A stretch of DNA of 43,625 bases from Clostridiales bacterium (lineage in GTDB: Bacteria > Bacillota > Clostridia > Oscillospirales > Oscillospiraceae). The notes under the pieces were generated by a model that was not told the DNA's origin, searched no databases, and saw only the letters and a program-made list of their open reading frames with translations. The stretch covers positions 1-43,625 of the forward strand of contig JAAYMC010000016.1 in the NCBI GenBank assembly GCA_012521555.1, read 5' to 3'. Both the position numbers and the translations under genes were made by a program. This document shows, one piece after another, positions 8,232 to 15,629 of the stretch; within the stretch, counting starts at the first letter, position 1; every line of letters begins with the position of its first letter.

Positions 8232-8725
8232 AAGGAGTCAACCTCGCTTTGCAGCTTTTTGTCTTTCTCGCGGACGGCGTCGGCCATCGCCTGTTTGTGC
8301 GCGCGCAGGCGCCGGGCGAGCTCTTCGTCCTCCACGGCGAGGATTTGCGCCGCGAGGAGCGCCGCGTTTTCCGCGCCGCCGATGGCGACCGTCGCGACCG
8401 GCACGCCGGAGGGCATCTGCACCATGGACAGGAGGCTGTCGAGCCCGTCCATCGTGGAGGACTTAATCGGCAGCCCGATGACCGGCAAAATCGTGTACGC
8501 GGCCAGCACGCCGGCCAGGTGCGCCGCTTTGCCCGCCGCCGCGATAATGCAGCCGAAGCCTTCGGAAGCTGCATTTGAAGCAAACGCCGCGGCGTCTTGC
8601 GGCGTCCTGTGCGCCGAGATGACGCGCGCCACAACCGGGACGTCCAGCGACTTGAGGGTTTTTACCGCGCCGGAGACGACGGGCCAGTCGCTGTCCGACC
8701 CCATGATAACGGCCACTTTTTTCAT
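8228..8725 (-). CDS. purE: N5-CAIR mutase PurE (class I)
   Basis: PurE makes CAIR from N5-CAIR or AIR. The 165-residue product is class I Pur[15 protein letters not shown] at the N-terminus, the catalytic ISAHRTPQ segment, [33 protein letters not shown] and [17 protein letters not shown] chose ATG 8725 (MKKVAVIMG) because the family starts there; the open frame upstream is not family-like. It is the first gene of the operon, 144 nt below a strong promoter. No purK is seen, so either PurK is encoded elsewhere or the enzyme uses AIR and CO2 directly. Confidence 0.96.
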   Translation of the reverse strand: MKKVAVIMGSDSDWPVVSGAVKTLKSLDVPVVARVISAHRTPQDAAAFASNAASEGFGCIIAAAGKAAHLAGVLAAYTILPVIGLPIKSSTMDGLDSLLSMVQMPSGVPVATVAIGGAENAALLAAQILAVEDEELARRLRAHKQAMADAVREKDKKLQSEVDSL

Positions 8726-8868
8726 TGTATCCCCAACCTTGCTGTAAAGTGCGCGAAATGACGGTTTCGCGCCGGAAGAGCCCTGTTTTCCTGCGCCGGA
8801 AGCGCCCTGAAAAGGCTTGCCCGGCCGAGGGAAAACAGAAGGCGACAAAATGCACAACGTCTTAACAA

Positions 8869-8897
8869 ATAGTATATTACTTTCACAAATTTTTCAA
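8869..8897 (-). promoter_or_regulatory. Promoter of the purine operon
   Basis: TTGAAA (8892-8897), a 17-bp spacer and TACTAT (8869-8874) face purE. The expected leader is about 137 nt and contains an 8-bp perfect hairpin (GCGCGAAA with TTTCGCGC) shortly before the ribosome site. I did not recognise a purine, ZTP or other known riboswitch in it. Confidence 0.7.
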
Positions 8898-8925
8898 GGC
8901 AAACGCCCGGCAAGACGGCAATTTC

Positions 8926-8937
8926 GTTTAATTAAAC
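8926..8937. promoter_or_regulatory. Perfect palindrome between the pur and pyr promoters
   Basis: GTTTAATTAAAC is a perfect 12-bp palindrome lying between the two divergent promoters, 8 bp upstream of the pyrK -35 and 28 bp upstream of the purE -35. It is a candidate operator. The protein that might bind is unknown. Confidence 0.4.
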
Positions 8938-8945
8938 AACCCTTG

Positions 8946-8974
8946 TTGATAAGCTCCTTGTTTTGCGGTAAAAT
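8946..8974 (+). promoter_or_regulatory. Promoter of the pyrKD operon
   Basis: TTGATA (8946-8951), a 17-bp spacer and TAAAAT (8969-8974) face pyrK. Transcription would start about 30 nt before the pyrK ATG. That leaves no room for a PyrR-type attenuator. Confidence 0.75.
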
Positions 8975-9009
8975 ATCCATAATGAAATTCAAAGAGCCGG
9001 AGGTTTCAA

Positions 9010-9765
9010 ATGCCCGTTTTGACTCTCGCCGCCGTCAGGGACGTGCGGCAGCTTTCCGCGTCCGTCTGGAAAATGACGCTTTATTCCCCCGAACTTGCGC
9101 GCCCGGCAAAGCCGGGGCAGTTTGTCCATATAAAGTGCGGGGAGGGGAACTTCCTCCGCCGCCCCATCAGCGTCTGTAACGCGCAGGGCGACACGCTCAC
9201 GCTCGTCTTCGAGCGAAAGGGCGCGGGGACGCGGTACCTGTCCGAAAGGCGCGCGGGAGAAAAGCTCGACATTCTCGGCCCGCTGGGCAACGGCTTTGAG
9301 CTTCGGAAGGGAAGATACCTTCTCGTCGGCGGCGGGATTGGCGTTCCGCCGCTGCTTTATGCCGCGAAAAGCGCGGAAAGCGCCGACGCGGTGCTCGGGT
9401 TCCGGACGAAGGATGCGGTCATATTGGAAGATGAGTTTCGCGCCGCGTGCGGTGAAGTGACCGTCGCGACGGACGACGGCAGCTATGGGACTTACGGCAC
9501 TATCGCCGCGCCGCTGCGGGAGATGCTCGCGTCCGGGGGATATGCCGGCGTGCTGGCGTGCGGCCCGCGGGCGATGCTCCGGGCTGTGGCGGAAATCTGC
9601 GCGGAACATAGCGTGCCCTGCCAGGTTTCGATGGAAGAGCGCATGGGCTGCGGCGTCGGCGCGTGCCTTGTGTGCGCGTGTAAGACGCGGGAGGGCGGCG
9701 CGCGCGCAATGCGCCGCGTCTGCAAGGACGGGCCTGTATTTTGGGCGGAGGAGGTGTGCTGGTGA
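9010..9765 (+). CDS. pyrK: Dihydroorotate dehydrogenase electron-transfer subunit PyrK
   Basis: PyrK passes electrons from the PyrD FMN through its own FAD and [2Fe-2S] cluster to NAD. The 251-residue product has the flavin-binding segment FLRRPISVCN, the NAD-domain loop YLLVGGGIGVPPLLYAAK and the C-terminal cluster motif MGCGVGACLVCACKT followed by RRVCKDGPVF, which holds the four cysteines. GGAGG lies 6 nt upstream of the ATG. It overlaps the start of pyrD by one base, giving the usual type 1B pyrK-pyrD pair. This form couples pyrimidine synthesis to NAD and suits an anaerobe. Confidence 0.95.
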   Translation: MPVLTLAAVRDVRQLSASVWKMTLYSPELARPAKPGQFVHIKCGEGNFLRRPISVCNAQGDTLTLVFERKGAGTRYLSERRAGEKLDILGPLGNGFELRKGRYLLVGGGIGVPPLLYAAKSAESADAVLGFRTKDAVILEDEFRAACGEVTVATDDGSYGTYGTIAAPLREMLASGGYAGVLACGPRAMLRAVAEICAEHSVPCQVSMEERMGCGVGACLVCACKTREGGARAMRRVCKDGPVFWAEEVCW

Positions 9766-10676
9766 TGGCGGATTTAAATGTGACGTTTGCCGGCGTGCCG
9801 TTTAAGACGCCGGTTGTCGTCGCCTCCGGCACCTTCGGGTTCGGGCGCGAGTACGGCGAGATCTTCGATCTAAGCCGGCTCGGCGGCATCTGCGTCAAGG
9901 GGCTCACGCTCCGGCCCCGCCTCGGCAACCCGCCGCCGCGCATTGCGGAGACGCCGATGGGCATTTTAAACAGCGTGGGGCTTCAAAACCCCGGCGTGGA
10001 CCGGTTTATCGAGGAGGAGCTGCCGTACCTTAAAACGCTGGGCACGAATATTATAGCCAACATCTCGGGCGAAACCGTGGAGGAGTACGCCGAGATGGCG
10101 GAAAAGCTCTCGGACGCGGGCGTGGACCTCATCGAGGTGAACATCTCCTGCCCGAACGTCAAGGCCGGCGGCGCCGCGTTCGGCACGTCGTGCGACGCGG
10201 CAGCGTCCGTCACAAGGGCGGTCAAACGCGCCGCGCGCGTGCCGGTGATGGTAAAGCTCACCCCGAACGTCACGGACATCGCCGAGATTGCCCGCGCCGT
10301 CGAGGACGCGGGGGCGGACGCGGTGTCCCTCATCAACACGCTCCTCGGCATGCGCATCGACATCAACACGCGCCGGCCGGTGCTTAAGAACAACACGGGC
10401 GGGCTGTCCGGCCCCGCCGTGTTTCCCGTCGCCGTCCGGATGGTCTGGCAGGTGCGCCGGGCTGTGAAAATCCCCATCTGCGGCATGGGCGGGATCTCGA
10501 CGGGGGAGGACGCCGTCGAGATGATGCTGGCGGGGGCCGACATCGTCGCCGTCGGCACGGCGCTCTTCCGCGACCCCTTCGCCGCAATACGCGTCACCGA
10601 GGGGATTGTGCGCTACCTCGACGAACACCAGATTGAAAACGTGACAGAAATAACAGGAAAGGTATTGCTTAACTGA
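9765..10676 (+). CDS. pyrD: Dihydroorotate dehydrogenase catalytic subunit PyrD, type 1B
   Basis: PyrD oxidises dihydroorotate to orotate with FMN. From the ATG at 9765 the product has 303 residues, the usual type 1B length. Segments seen are VVVASGTFGFGREY, GICVKGLTLRPRLGNPPPR, NSVGLQNPGV, EVNISCPNVKAGG (Cys129, the catalytic base of class 1 enzymes), MVKLTPNVTD and PICGMGGISTGEDA. A GTG at 9762 is an alternative start, because the ribosome site GGAGGAGG ends 8 nt before it. The pyrK stop TGA overlaps the ATG, so translation is coupled. Confidence 0.96.
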   Translation: MADLNVTFAGVPFKTPVVVASGTFGFGREYGEIFDLSRLGGICVKGLTLRPRLGNPPPRIAETPMGILNSVGLQNPGVDRFIEEELPYLKTLGTNIIANISGETVEEYAEMAEKLSDAGVDLIEVNISCPNVKAGGAAFGTSCDAAASVTRAVKRAARVPVMVKLTPNVTDIAEIARAVEDAGADAVSLINTLLGMRIDINTRRPVLKNNTGGLSGPAVFPVAVRMVWQVRRAVKIPICGMGGISTGEDAVEMMLAGADIVAVGTALFRDPFAAIRVTEGIVRYLDEHQIENVTEITGKVLLN

Positions 10677-10677
10677 T

Positions 10678-11838
10678 ATGACGACGATTTACATCATCCG
10701 GCACGCCGAAGCGGAGGGCAACCTCTACCGGCGCATTCATGGACAGTACAACAGCCTTGTCACGCCGCGCGGCAAAGAGCAGATCAAGCGGCTTGCGGCG
10801 CGGTTTTCCGATATCCCCGTCGACGCCGTCTACTCCAGCGACTTACACCGCGCGATGGAGACGGCTGCGGCCGTCGCGGGGCCGAAAAATCTGCCCGTCA
10901 TCCCCGTGCCCGGCCTTCGCGAAGTGGCGATGGGCGTGTGGGAGGACCTGACGTGGGGCGACGTGGAGCGGAACGAGCCGGACCAGCTCTACGCCTTTAA
11001 CAACGACCCCGCCCGGTGGACGGTGGAGGGCGCGGAGCGGTTTGACGCGCTTGTGGCGCGCGTCACGGACGCCATCCGCGGCATCGCGCGGCAAAACGAT
11101 GGGAAGACGGTGGCCGTCGTGACGCACGGCATGGCGCTGCGGGCGTTCGCGGCGGGCGTCATGGGCATCGCGCCGCACGAGATTTCCCGCGTGCCCCATG
11201 CGGACAACACGTCCGTCTCGCTCCTTAAAGTGGACGGCGAGGGGAACATGGAATTTGAGTATTACGGCGACAGCGCCCACATCCCGGAGGAGCTGAGCAC
11301 CTTCGCGCGCCAGAAGTGGTGGCGCGAGTCCACGACGTTCGACAGCTCCAACATGCGCTTCGAGCGGCTGGACCTTGCCAATCAGGAGGACCTGTACCTC
11401 AAATGGCGCGAAAAGGTCTGGTATATGGAGTGCGGGGAGAAAGCGCCGCCCAGGGAGCGCTGGCTTGAGGGCGTGCGGAAAAACGCGCTGGCGCACCCGC
11501 GCGGCGTCGCCGTGTCGTATTTGGGCGAAGAGCCCGTGGGCGTCATTGAGCTTGACGTCGCGCGCGCGGCGGAGGAGGGCGCCGGCGTCATCGAGTTTGT
11601 GTACGTGGAGGACGACGTGCGCAAGACGGGGAAGGGGGCGCAGCTTCTGGGCCACGCCGTCTCCGTCTACAGGGCGCTGGGACGAACGCGCGTGCGCATG
11701 AGCGTCGGAAAGGAAAACGCCCTTGCGAAAGAGTTTTGCGAGCGAAACGGCTTTTGCCCCGCCGGCGCGGAGTCGGGCGGCGTTTCGGAGCGGCGCGTGT
11801 TCGAGCTTGACATCGCCGTGCCCGGTGACGGCGCATGA
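10678..11838 (+). CDS. Histidine phosphatase fused to a GNAT acetyltransferase
   Basis: The 386-residue product has two domains. Residues 1 to about 205 are a phosphoglycerate-mutase-type histidine phosphatase: the phosphoacceptor motif IIRHAEAEGN (Arg8, His9), YSSDLHRAMETA, and a second catalytic histidine in VVTHGMALR. From about residue 225 to the end it resembles a GNAT N-acetyltransferase, with GVIELDV followed by VIEFVYVEDDVRKTGKGAQLL (CoA-loop position) and VGKENALAKEFCERNGF. The ATG is one base after the pyrD stop and its stop overlaps the next gene, so all four genes form one operon. The substrate of either domain is not evident. The fusion suggests linked dephosphorylation and acylation, but this is inference. 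Confidence 0.8.
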   Translation: MTTIYIIRHAEAEGNLYRRIHGQYNSLVTPRGKEQIKRLAARFSDIPVDAVYSSDLHRAMETAAAVAGPKNLPVIPVPGLREVAMGVWEDLTWGDVERNEPDQLYAFNNDPARWTVEGAERFDALVARVTDAIRGIARQNDGKTVAVVTHGMALRAFAAGVMGIAPHEISRVPHADNTSVSLLKVDGEGNMEFEYYGDSAHIPEELSTFARQKWWRESTTFDSSNMRFERLDLANQEDLYLKWREKVWYMECGEKAPPRERWLEGVRKNALAHPRGVAVSYLGEEPVGVIELDVARAAEEGAGVIEFVYVEDDVRKTGKGAQLLGHAVSVYRALGRTRVRMSVGKENALAKEFCERNGFCPAGAESGGVSERRVFELDIAVPGDGA

Positions 11839-13769
11839 CGGCGTTTGATTTCCTCCCCGTCTCCCGCGAGGACATGCGCGCGCGGGACTGGTACTATTAC
11901 GACTTCCTCATCGTCACGGGCGACGCATACGTCGACCACCCGAGCTTCGGGACGGCCGTCATCGGCCGCGTGCTGGAGGCGGACGGGTACCGCGTGGCTA
12001 TCCTCGCGCAGCCGCGCTGGAAGGACACGCGCGACTTTGAGGCGATGGGCGCGCCGCGCTACGCCGTGCTCATCAACGCGGGCAACCTCGACTCCATGGT
12101 CGCCCACTACACGGCGGCGAAAAAGCGGCGCAGCGAGGACTTTTACTCCCCCGGGAAGAAGGCGGGGCGGCGGCCCGACCGCGCCGTGACGGTCTACTCA
12201 AAGCTTGCGCGGCAGGCGTTTCCGGACGTGCCGGTTATCATCGGGGGGCTTGAAGCGTCGCTGCGCCGGTTTGCCCACTACGACTACTGGGCAGACCGCG
12301 TCATGCCACCGATTCTGGCCGATTCGGGGGCCGACCTGCTTGTCTACGGCATGGGCGAGAAGGCCACGCGTGAAATAGCCCGCCGCCTTGCCCGCAAGGA
12401 GCCCGTCGCGTCCATCACCGACGTGCGCGGCACGGCCTTCATGTCCGAAAGCAGGGATAAGTGCCGGTTTGAGGCGGTCGAGTGCCCGTCCTTCGAGGAC
12501 GTCTCGGCGGACAAGCGCCGCTACGCCGAGGCATGCATGATCCAATACGACGAGCACGACCCGGTGCGCGGCAGGGCGGTCATTCAAAAGTGCATGGGGA
12601 AATATCTCATCGTCAACCCGCCGCAGCCGCCGCTGACTACGGAGGAGTTTGACCGCGTCAGCGCCCTACCGTACCAGCGCGCGCCGCACCCGATGTACGA
12701 GAAGGAGGGCGGCGTGCCGGCCATATCGGAAGTGCAGTTTTCCATCATCCACAACCGCGGGTGCTTCGGCGCGTGCCATTTCTGCGCCCTCGCGTTCCAT
12801 CAGGGGCGCATGGTCACCTCCCGCAGCCACGAGTCCGTCCTGCGGGAAGCGGAGATGCTCACAAAGCACCCTGATTTCAAGGGGTATATCCACGACGTCG
12901 GCGGCCCGACGGCCAATTTCCGCCGCCCGTCCTGCCCGGGGCAGCTTAAAAACGGGATGTGCCGCGGCCGAAGCTGCCTTGCGCCCACGCCGTGCCCCAG
13001 GCTGGACGTGGACCACACAGACTACCTCAAGCTGCTGCGGAAAATCGCGGCGCTGCCCGGCGTGAAAAAGGTGTTCATCCGGTCCGGCATAAGGTTTGAC
13101 TATCTCATGCTCGACAAAAGCGGCGAGTTTTTCGCCGACCTCGTGAAAAACCACATCTCCGGCCAGCTCAAGGTGGCGCCGGAGCACTGCGTCGACGAGG
13201 TGCTGGAGCTTATGGGAAAGCCCCGGCACGAGGTCTACGTGCGCTTTGAGGAGAAGTTTAAGCGCTTAAACGAGCGGTACGGCAAGCGGCAGTACCTCGT
13301 GCCGTACCTCATCTCCGGCCACCCGGGGTCGACGCTGCACGACGCGGTCCGCCTTGCCGAATACCTCAACAGGCGCGGCGTTCAGCCGGAACAGGTGCAG
13401 GATTTTTACCCCACTCCCGGCACCATCTCGACGTGCATGTACTACACGGGCCTTGACCCGCGCACCATGGAGCCGGTGTACGTGGCGCGCGACCCGCTTG
13501 AAAAGGCGATGCAGAGGGCGCTGCTGCAGTGGAAAAAGCCGGAAAACCGCGAGCTTGTCCTCAGGGCGCTAAAAGAGACGGGACGGGAGGACTTAATCGG
13601 CTACGGAAAGCACTGCCTGATCCGCCCGGGCGCGCCGGCGCGCGGAAAGGACTTTTCGCGGAAGACGTCGAAAGGCTCCGGCCGCAGCGCAAAAAGCGCC
13701 CCGAAGGGGCGCGGCGGAGCGGGCGGAAGGGACAAAAAAACCAGCCCGCGCAAGGGGCGGAGAAAATAA
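11835..13769 (+). CDS. YgiQ-family (UPF0313) radical SAM protein
   Basis: This 644-residue protein starts with MTAFDFLPVSREDMRARDW, DFLIVTGDAYVDHPSFG and IIGGLEASLRRFAHYDYW, typical of the YgiQ family, whose N-terminal part resembles a cobalamin-binding fold. The radical SAM cluster motif is CFGACHFC at residues 310-317 (Cys310, Cys314, Cys317), preceded by the conserved IIHNRG. Later family segments include HDVGGPTANFR, KVFIRSGIRFDY and YLISGHPGSTL. The last 45 residues are a basic, low-complexity Lys/Arg/Gly tail, a possible RNA-binding extension. The reaction of the family is not known to me with certainty. It overlaps the phosphatase-GNAT gene by four bases and is followed by a terminator. 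Confidence 0.92.
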   Translation: MTAFDFLPVSREDMRARDWYYYDFLIVTGDAYVDHPSFGTAVIGRVLEADGYRVAILAQPRWKDTRDFEAMGAPRYAVLINAGNLDSMVAHYTAAKKRRSEDFYSPGKKAGRRPDRAVTVYSKLARQAFPDVPVIIGGLEASLRRFAHYDYWADRVMPPILADSGADLLVYGMGEKATREIARRLARKEPVASITDVRGTAFMSESRDKCRFEAVECPSFEDVSADKRRYAEACMIQYDEHDPVRGRAVIQKCMGKYLIVNPPQPPLTTEEFDRVSALPYQRAPHPMYEKEGGVPAISEVQFSIIHNRGCFGACHFCALAFHQGRMVTSRSHESVLREAEMLTKHPDFKGYIHDVGGPTANFRRPSCPGQLKNGMCRGRSCLAPTPCPRLDVDHTDYLKLLRKIAALPGVKKVFIRSGIRFDYLMLDKSGEFFADLVKNHISGQLKVAPEHCVDEVLELMGKPRHEVYVRFEEKFKRLNERYGKRQYLVPYLISGHPGSTLHDAVRLAEYLNRRGVQPEQVQDFYPTPGTISTCMYYTGLDPRTMEPVYVARDPLEKAMQRALLQWKKPENRELVLRALKETGREDLIGYGKHCLIRPGAPARGKDFSRKTSKGSGRSAKSAPKGRGGAGGRDKKTSPRKGRRK

Positions 13770-13772
13770 CGC

Positions 13773-13803
13773 AAAAAGGGCGGCATGGAGCCGCCCTTTT
13801 TGC
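13773..13803 (+). terminator. Terminator of the pyrKD operon
   Basis: AAAAGGGCGGC, an ATGGA loop and GCCGCCCTTTTT form a strong stem 4 nt after the YgiQ-family stop. Confidence 0.9.
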
Positions 13804-14460
13804 TGCGATTTTTGAATAATGAGAAGATTGAAGGGAAAGGAGAAACAGTGCGCTTTAAGGCGGTGTGGACAAGGGCTTAAAGCCTTGCCGGGGGATGGAG
13901 TTTACCAGAAGTACTGAGATTACGATGCAAAGCACCTTGACATGAGTATACCAGCGATTTGGAAAAAGTCGAATTGACAATATAGAGAAAATTTGAGCCA
14001 AAGTTTGTCAAATATATAACATGGACGTCGTATTTCAGCTGGACGCGTTTTTAAAATGCGAAAGTCCGAGGCGTTTGCCTCGGACTTTTGCGCTGGTTTT
14101 GGTAAACAAGCAGTGTTTGTTGAGCCCGGCGAAATCGGGAGGGTTGACCGCAAGAGAGGAGGGGAGAGAGGTTAACATCTGTTAAAGGAGGCACACAGCG
14201 CCGGACCCAACAGTGCTTGAGAGGGTATCACAGAAAATGGCAACCGCGTATCGACGGGAAGGAGGTGGCATTTTGGCATAATTCGTCGCGGTAAATTTAG
14301 TCATAAGGCAGAATTTACGCGACAATTCGCCAAAATTACTCTTTCATCTTTGGCTATATTATACGATATCCATGCGCGCAATGCTATAGCCAGAATGTAT
14401 GATTCTTTGCGCAAAAAGCGCGGCATTTAACAACAGTTGCACAAAAAAATGGAAGCAAAC
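13804..14460. other. Non-coding stretch with hairpins between the pyr operon and spoIIID
   Basis: No convincing gene is present. It holds a bidirectional terminator at 14061-14089, an A/T-rich patch with opposed TTGACA and TGTCAA (13977-14010) including a Spo0A-like TTTGTCAAA at about 14004, a strong unused ribosome site near 14262, an imperfect 17-bp inverted repeat around 14280-14330, and an inverted repeat GGCTATA/TATAGCC at about 14352-14393. A small RNA is possible but I cannot name one. Confidence 0.5.
14061..14089. terminator. Perfect hairpin with flanking A and T runs
   Basis: AAAGTCCGAGGC, a GTTT loop and GCCTCGGACTTTT form a 12-bp stem. No gene is seen directly upstream on either strand, so it may end an unannotated short transcript. 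Confidence 0.7.
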
Positions 14461-14490
14461 GCGACGGAGCCCGCGGCGCCGGGCTCCGTC
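14443..14490 (-). terminator. Terminator of spoIIID
   Basis: On the minus strand an 11-bp stem (GACGGAGCCCG with CGGGCTCCGTC) overlaps the spoIIID 3' end region. A T7 run follows about 14 nt later. Confidence 0.6.
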
Positions 14491-14493
14491 TCG

Positions 14494-14742
14494 CTACATG
14501 CCTTTATATTTCATCCGTGTGGCAAGGCCGCCGCGTATATGTCTTTCGGCCTTGTTTTGTTCAAGAACCTTCTTCACCTGCAGGTAAAGAGGCCTGTTGA
14601 TGGATTCGAGACGTTCCGAAAGGTCTTTATGTACCGTGCTTTTGCTTATACCGAACTTCTTTGCCGCCGACCGTACCGTCGCCTTTGTTTCTATGATGTA
14701 TATTGCCAAATCACAGGCGCGCTCCTCGATGTTGGTCTTCAA
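14494..14742 (-). CDS. spoIIID: Sporulation transcription factor SpoIIID
   Basis: SpoIIID is the small DNA-binding protein that adjusts the sigma-E regulon in the mother cell. The product reads KTNIEERACDLAIYIIETKATV then AAKKFGISKSTVHKDLSERL, the helix-turn-helix of the family, and ends with the conserved RHIRGGLATRMKYK. I chose TTG at 14742 (82 residues): it aligns with the family N-terminus (MxxxIEER), and GGGAG lies 8 nt upstream, while the ATG at 14748 is only 2 nt from it. A sigma-E-like promoter sits just upstream. It is flanked by non-coding DNA on both sides, so it is transcribed alone. Confidence 0.95.
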   Translation of the reverse strand: MKTNIEERACDLAIYIIETKATVRSAAKKFGISKSTVHKDLSERLESINRPLYLQVKKVLEQNKAERHIRGGLATRMKYKGM

Positions 14743-14772
14743 AAACATCACTCCCGGCAATAGTCATGCTAG

Positions 14773-14801
14773 ACTATATGCGGAAAAAGCCGATGATATG
14801 A
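14773..14801 (-). promoter_or_regulatory. Candidate sigma-E promoter of spoIIID
   Basis: On the minus strand TCATATC (14795-14801), a 14-bp spacer and CATATAGT (14773-14780) match the sigma-E pattern (ATATT-like -35, CATACANT -10) closely. The start point would be about 24 nt before the TTG. spoIIID is sigma-E dependent in Bacillus subtilis. Confidence 0.6.
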
Positions 14802-14802
14802 G

Positions 14803-15427
14803 AATCGGCCAGGCCCAAAACATTATTTTTGAGCACTTTTCCAATACATTAAGAGCGCGTTTTTGTGATTGAGCCTGTCTCAAATTGCGAAACAAGCCTG
14901 TCAAGCCCGCCGCCAGCGGGGTGCTAAAGTCAGCCGGCGAAAGCCCCGTATTCATGCGCCGCGCCGCCGGCGCCTGCCGGAGCCGTATAATCAGTAAATT
15001 CATAATGCCCGACTATGAATTCATGCGCCGCGCCCGCACGCCGCCGTGCCGGAGATTGTCCTGTGATCCTGCAGCCCGCAGCGCCGGCGTGGGAAGGCTC
15101 CTGCCTTTTGCAAAACCGAGCGGGGGAAACCGCCCTGGACGTCAGGAGGCTCCGCGCCGCATGACGACACAGAAAAAGCGCGCGCCGCGCCGTAAACATC
15201 GCGGAAAAAGCGCGTGCAGCGGTGCAAGACGATGCAAAAAAGCGCGCCGCGATACAAAAGCCGCTTATTTCCCCGCTTTGCGCAGGACGGGCACCCAAAG
15301 CGGCGAAAACGCCGGAAAACTGTCAATAAGGCGCATAAATAGCAACAACTGACGCGCCTTAGCTGTGCGCGTTGCACAAGAGGCGGAGCGGCAAACTGGT
15401 AGATGCCATGAAACAGCGCGCCGTTCG
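14803..15427. other. GC-rich non-coding stretch with short degenerate repeats
   Basis: No gene is supported. ATTCATGCGCCGCGCC occurs twice, about 69 bp apart (near 14951 and 15019). AAAAAGCGCG-type units recur near 15173, 15207 and 15238. CACAAGAGGCGG appears near 15374 and again near 15480. Open frames across it have no family-like sequence. Confidence 0.5.
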
Positions 15428-15457
15428 TTGACGGGATTATGAATTGCGTATTATAAT
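15428..15457 (+). promoter_or_regulatory. Promoter upstream of the acyltransferase gene
   Basis: TTGACG (15428-15433), an 18-bp spacer and a perfect TATAAT (15452-15457). The palindrome TGACATTTTTGTCA begins a few bases downstream at about 15462, near the start point, and could be a repressor site. The leader to the acyltransferase ATG would be about 165 nt. Confidence 0.65.
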
Positions 15458-15629
15458 GACTTGACATTTTTGTCAGCGTCACAAGAGGCGGCGAAACGGC
15501 CGCCACCTCAGGCAGGGTGCATGTTGCCGGCGCCGTAAAGCAAACCGCTTCCCGGCGCGCGCCGCCCATAAAGCGGCGCGCGAAAGGGCGCGGCGTTGTT
15601 CGAGGGAGAATTGTGGGGGGTTATGATAC

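Noticed and set aside
11588..12107. Minus-strand open frames opposite the phosphatase-GNAT and radical SAM genes
   Set aside because: They mirror GC-rich plus-strand genes, which produce long antisense frames, and lack ribosome sites and family motifs.
13920..14153. Possible 77-residue minus-strand protein
   Set aside because: It runs through a perfect terminator hairpin, has no ribosome site and no family-like sequence.
14155..14330. T-box-like sequence (TGGCAACCGCG) upstream of a possible pairing with CGTCGCGGT
   Set aside because: The match to the T-box core is partial, there is no specifier stem that I can draw, no T-rich terminator and no gene behind it.
15372..15420. D-arm-like sequence resembling the start of tRNA-Leu
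   Set aside because: GGC...GCC with AAACTGGTAGAT looks like a D arm, but no anticodon arm, T arm or acceptor stem follows.
15021..15569. Long open frame on the minus strand
   Set aside because: It crosses repeats and a promoter, has no ribosome site and its composition (Cys/Arg rich) is not protein-like.
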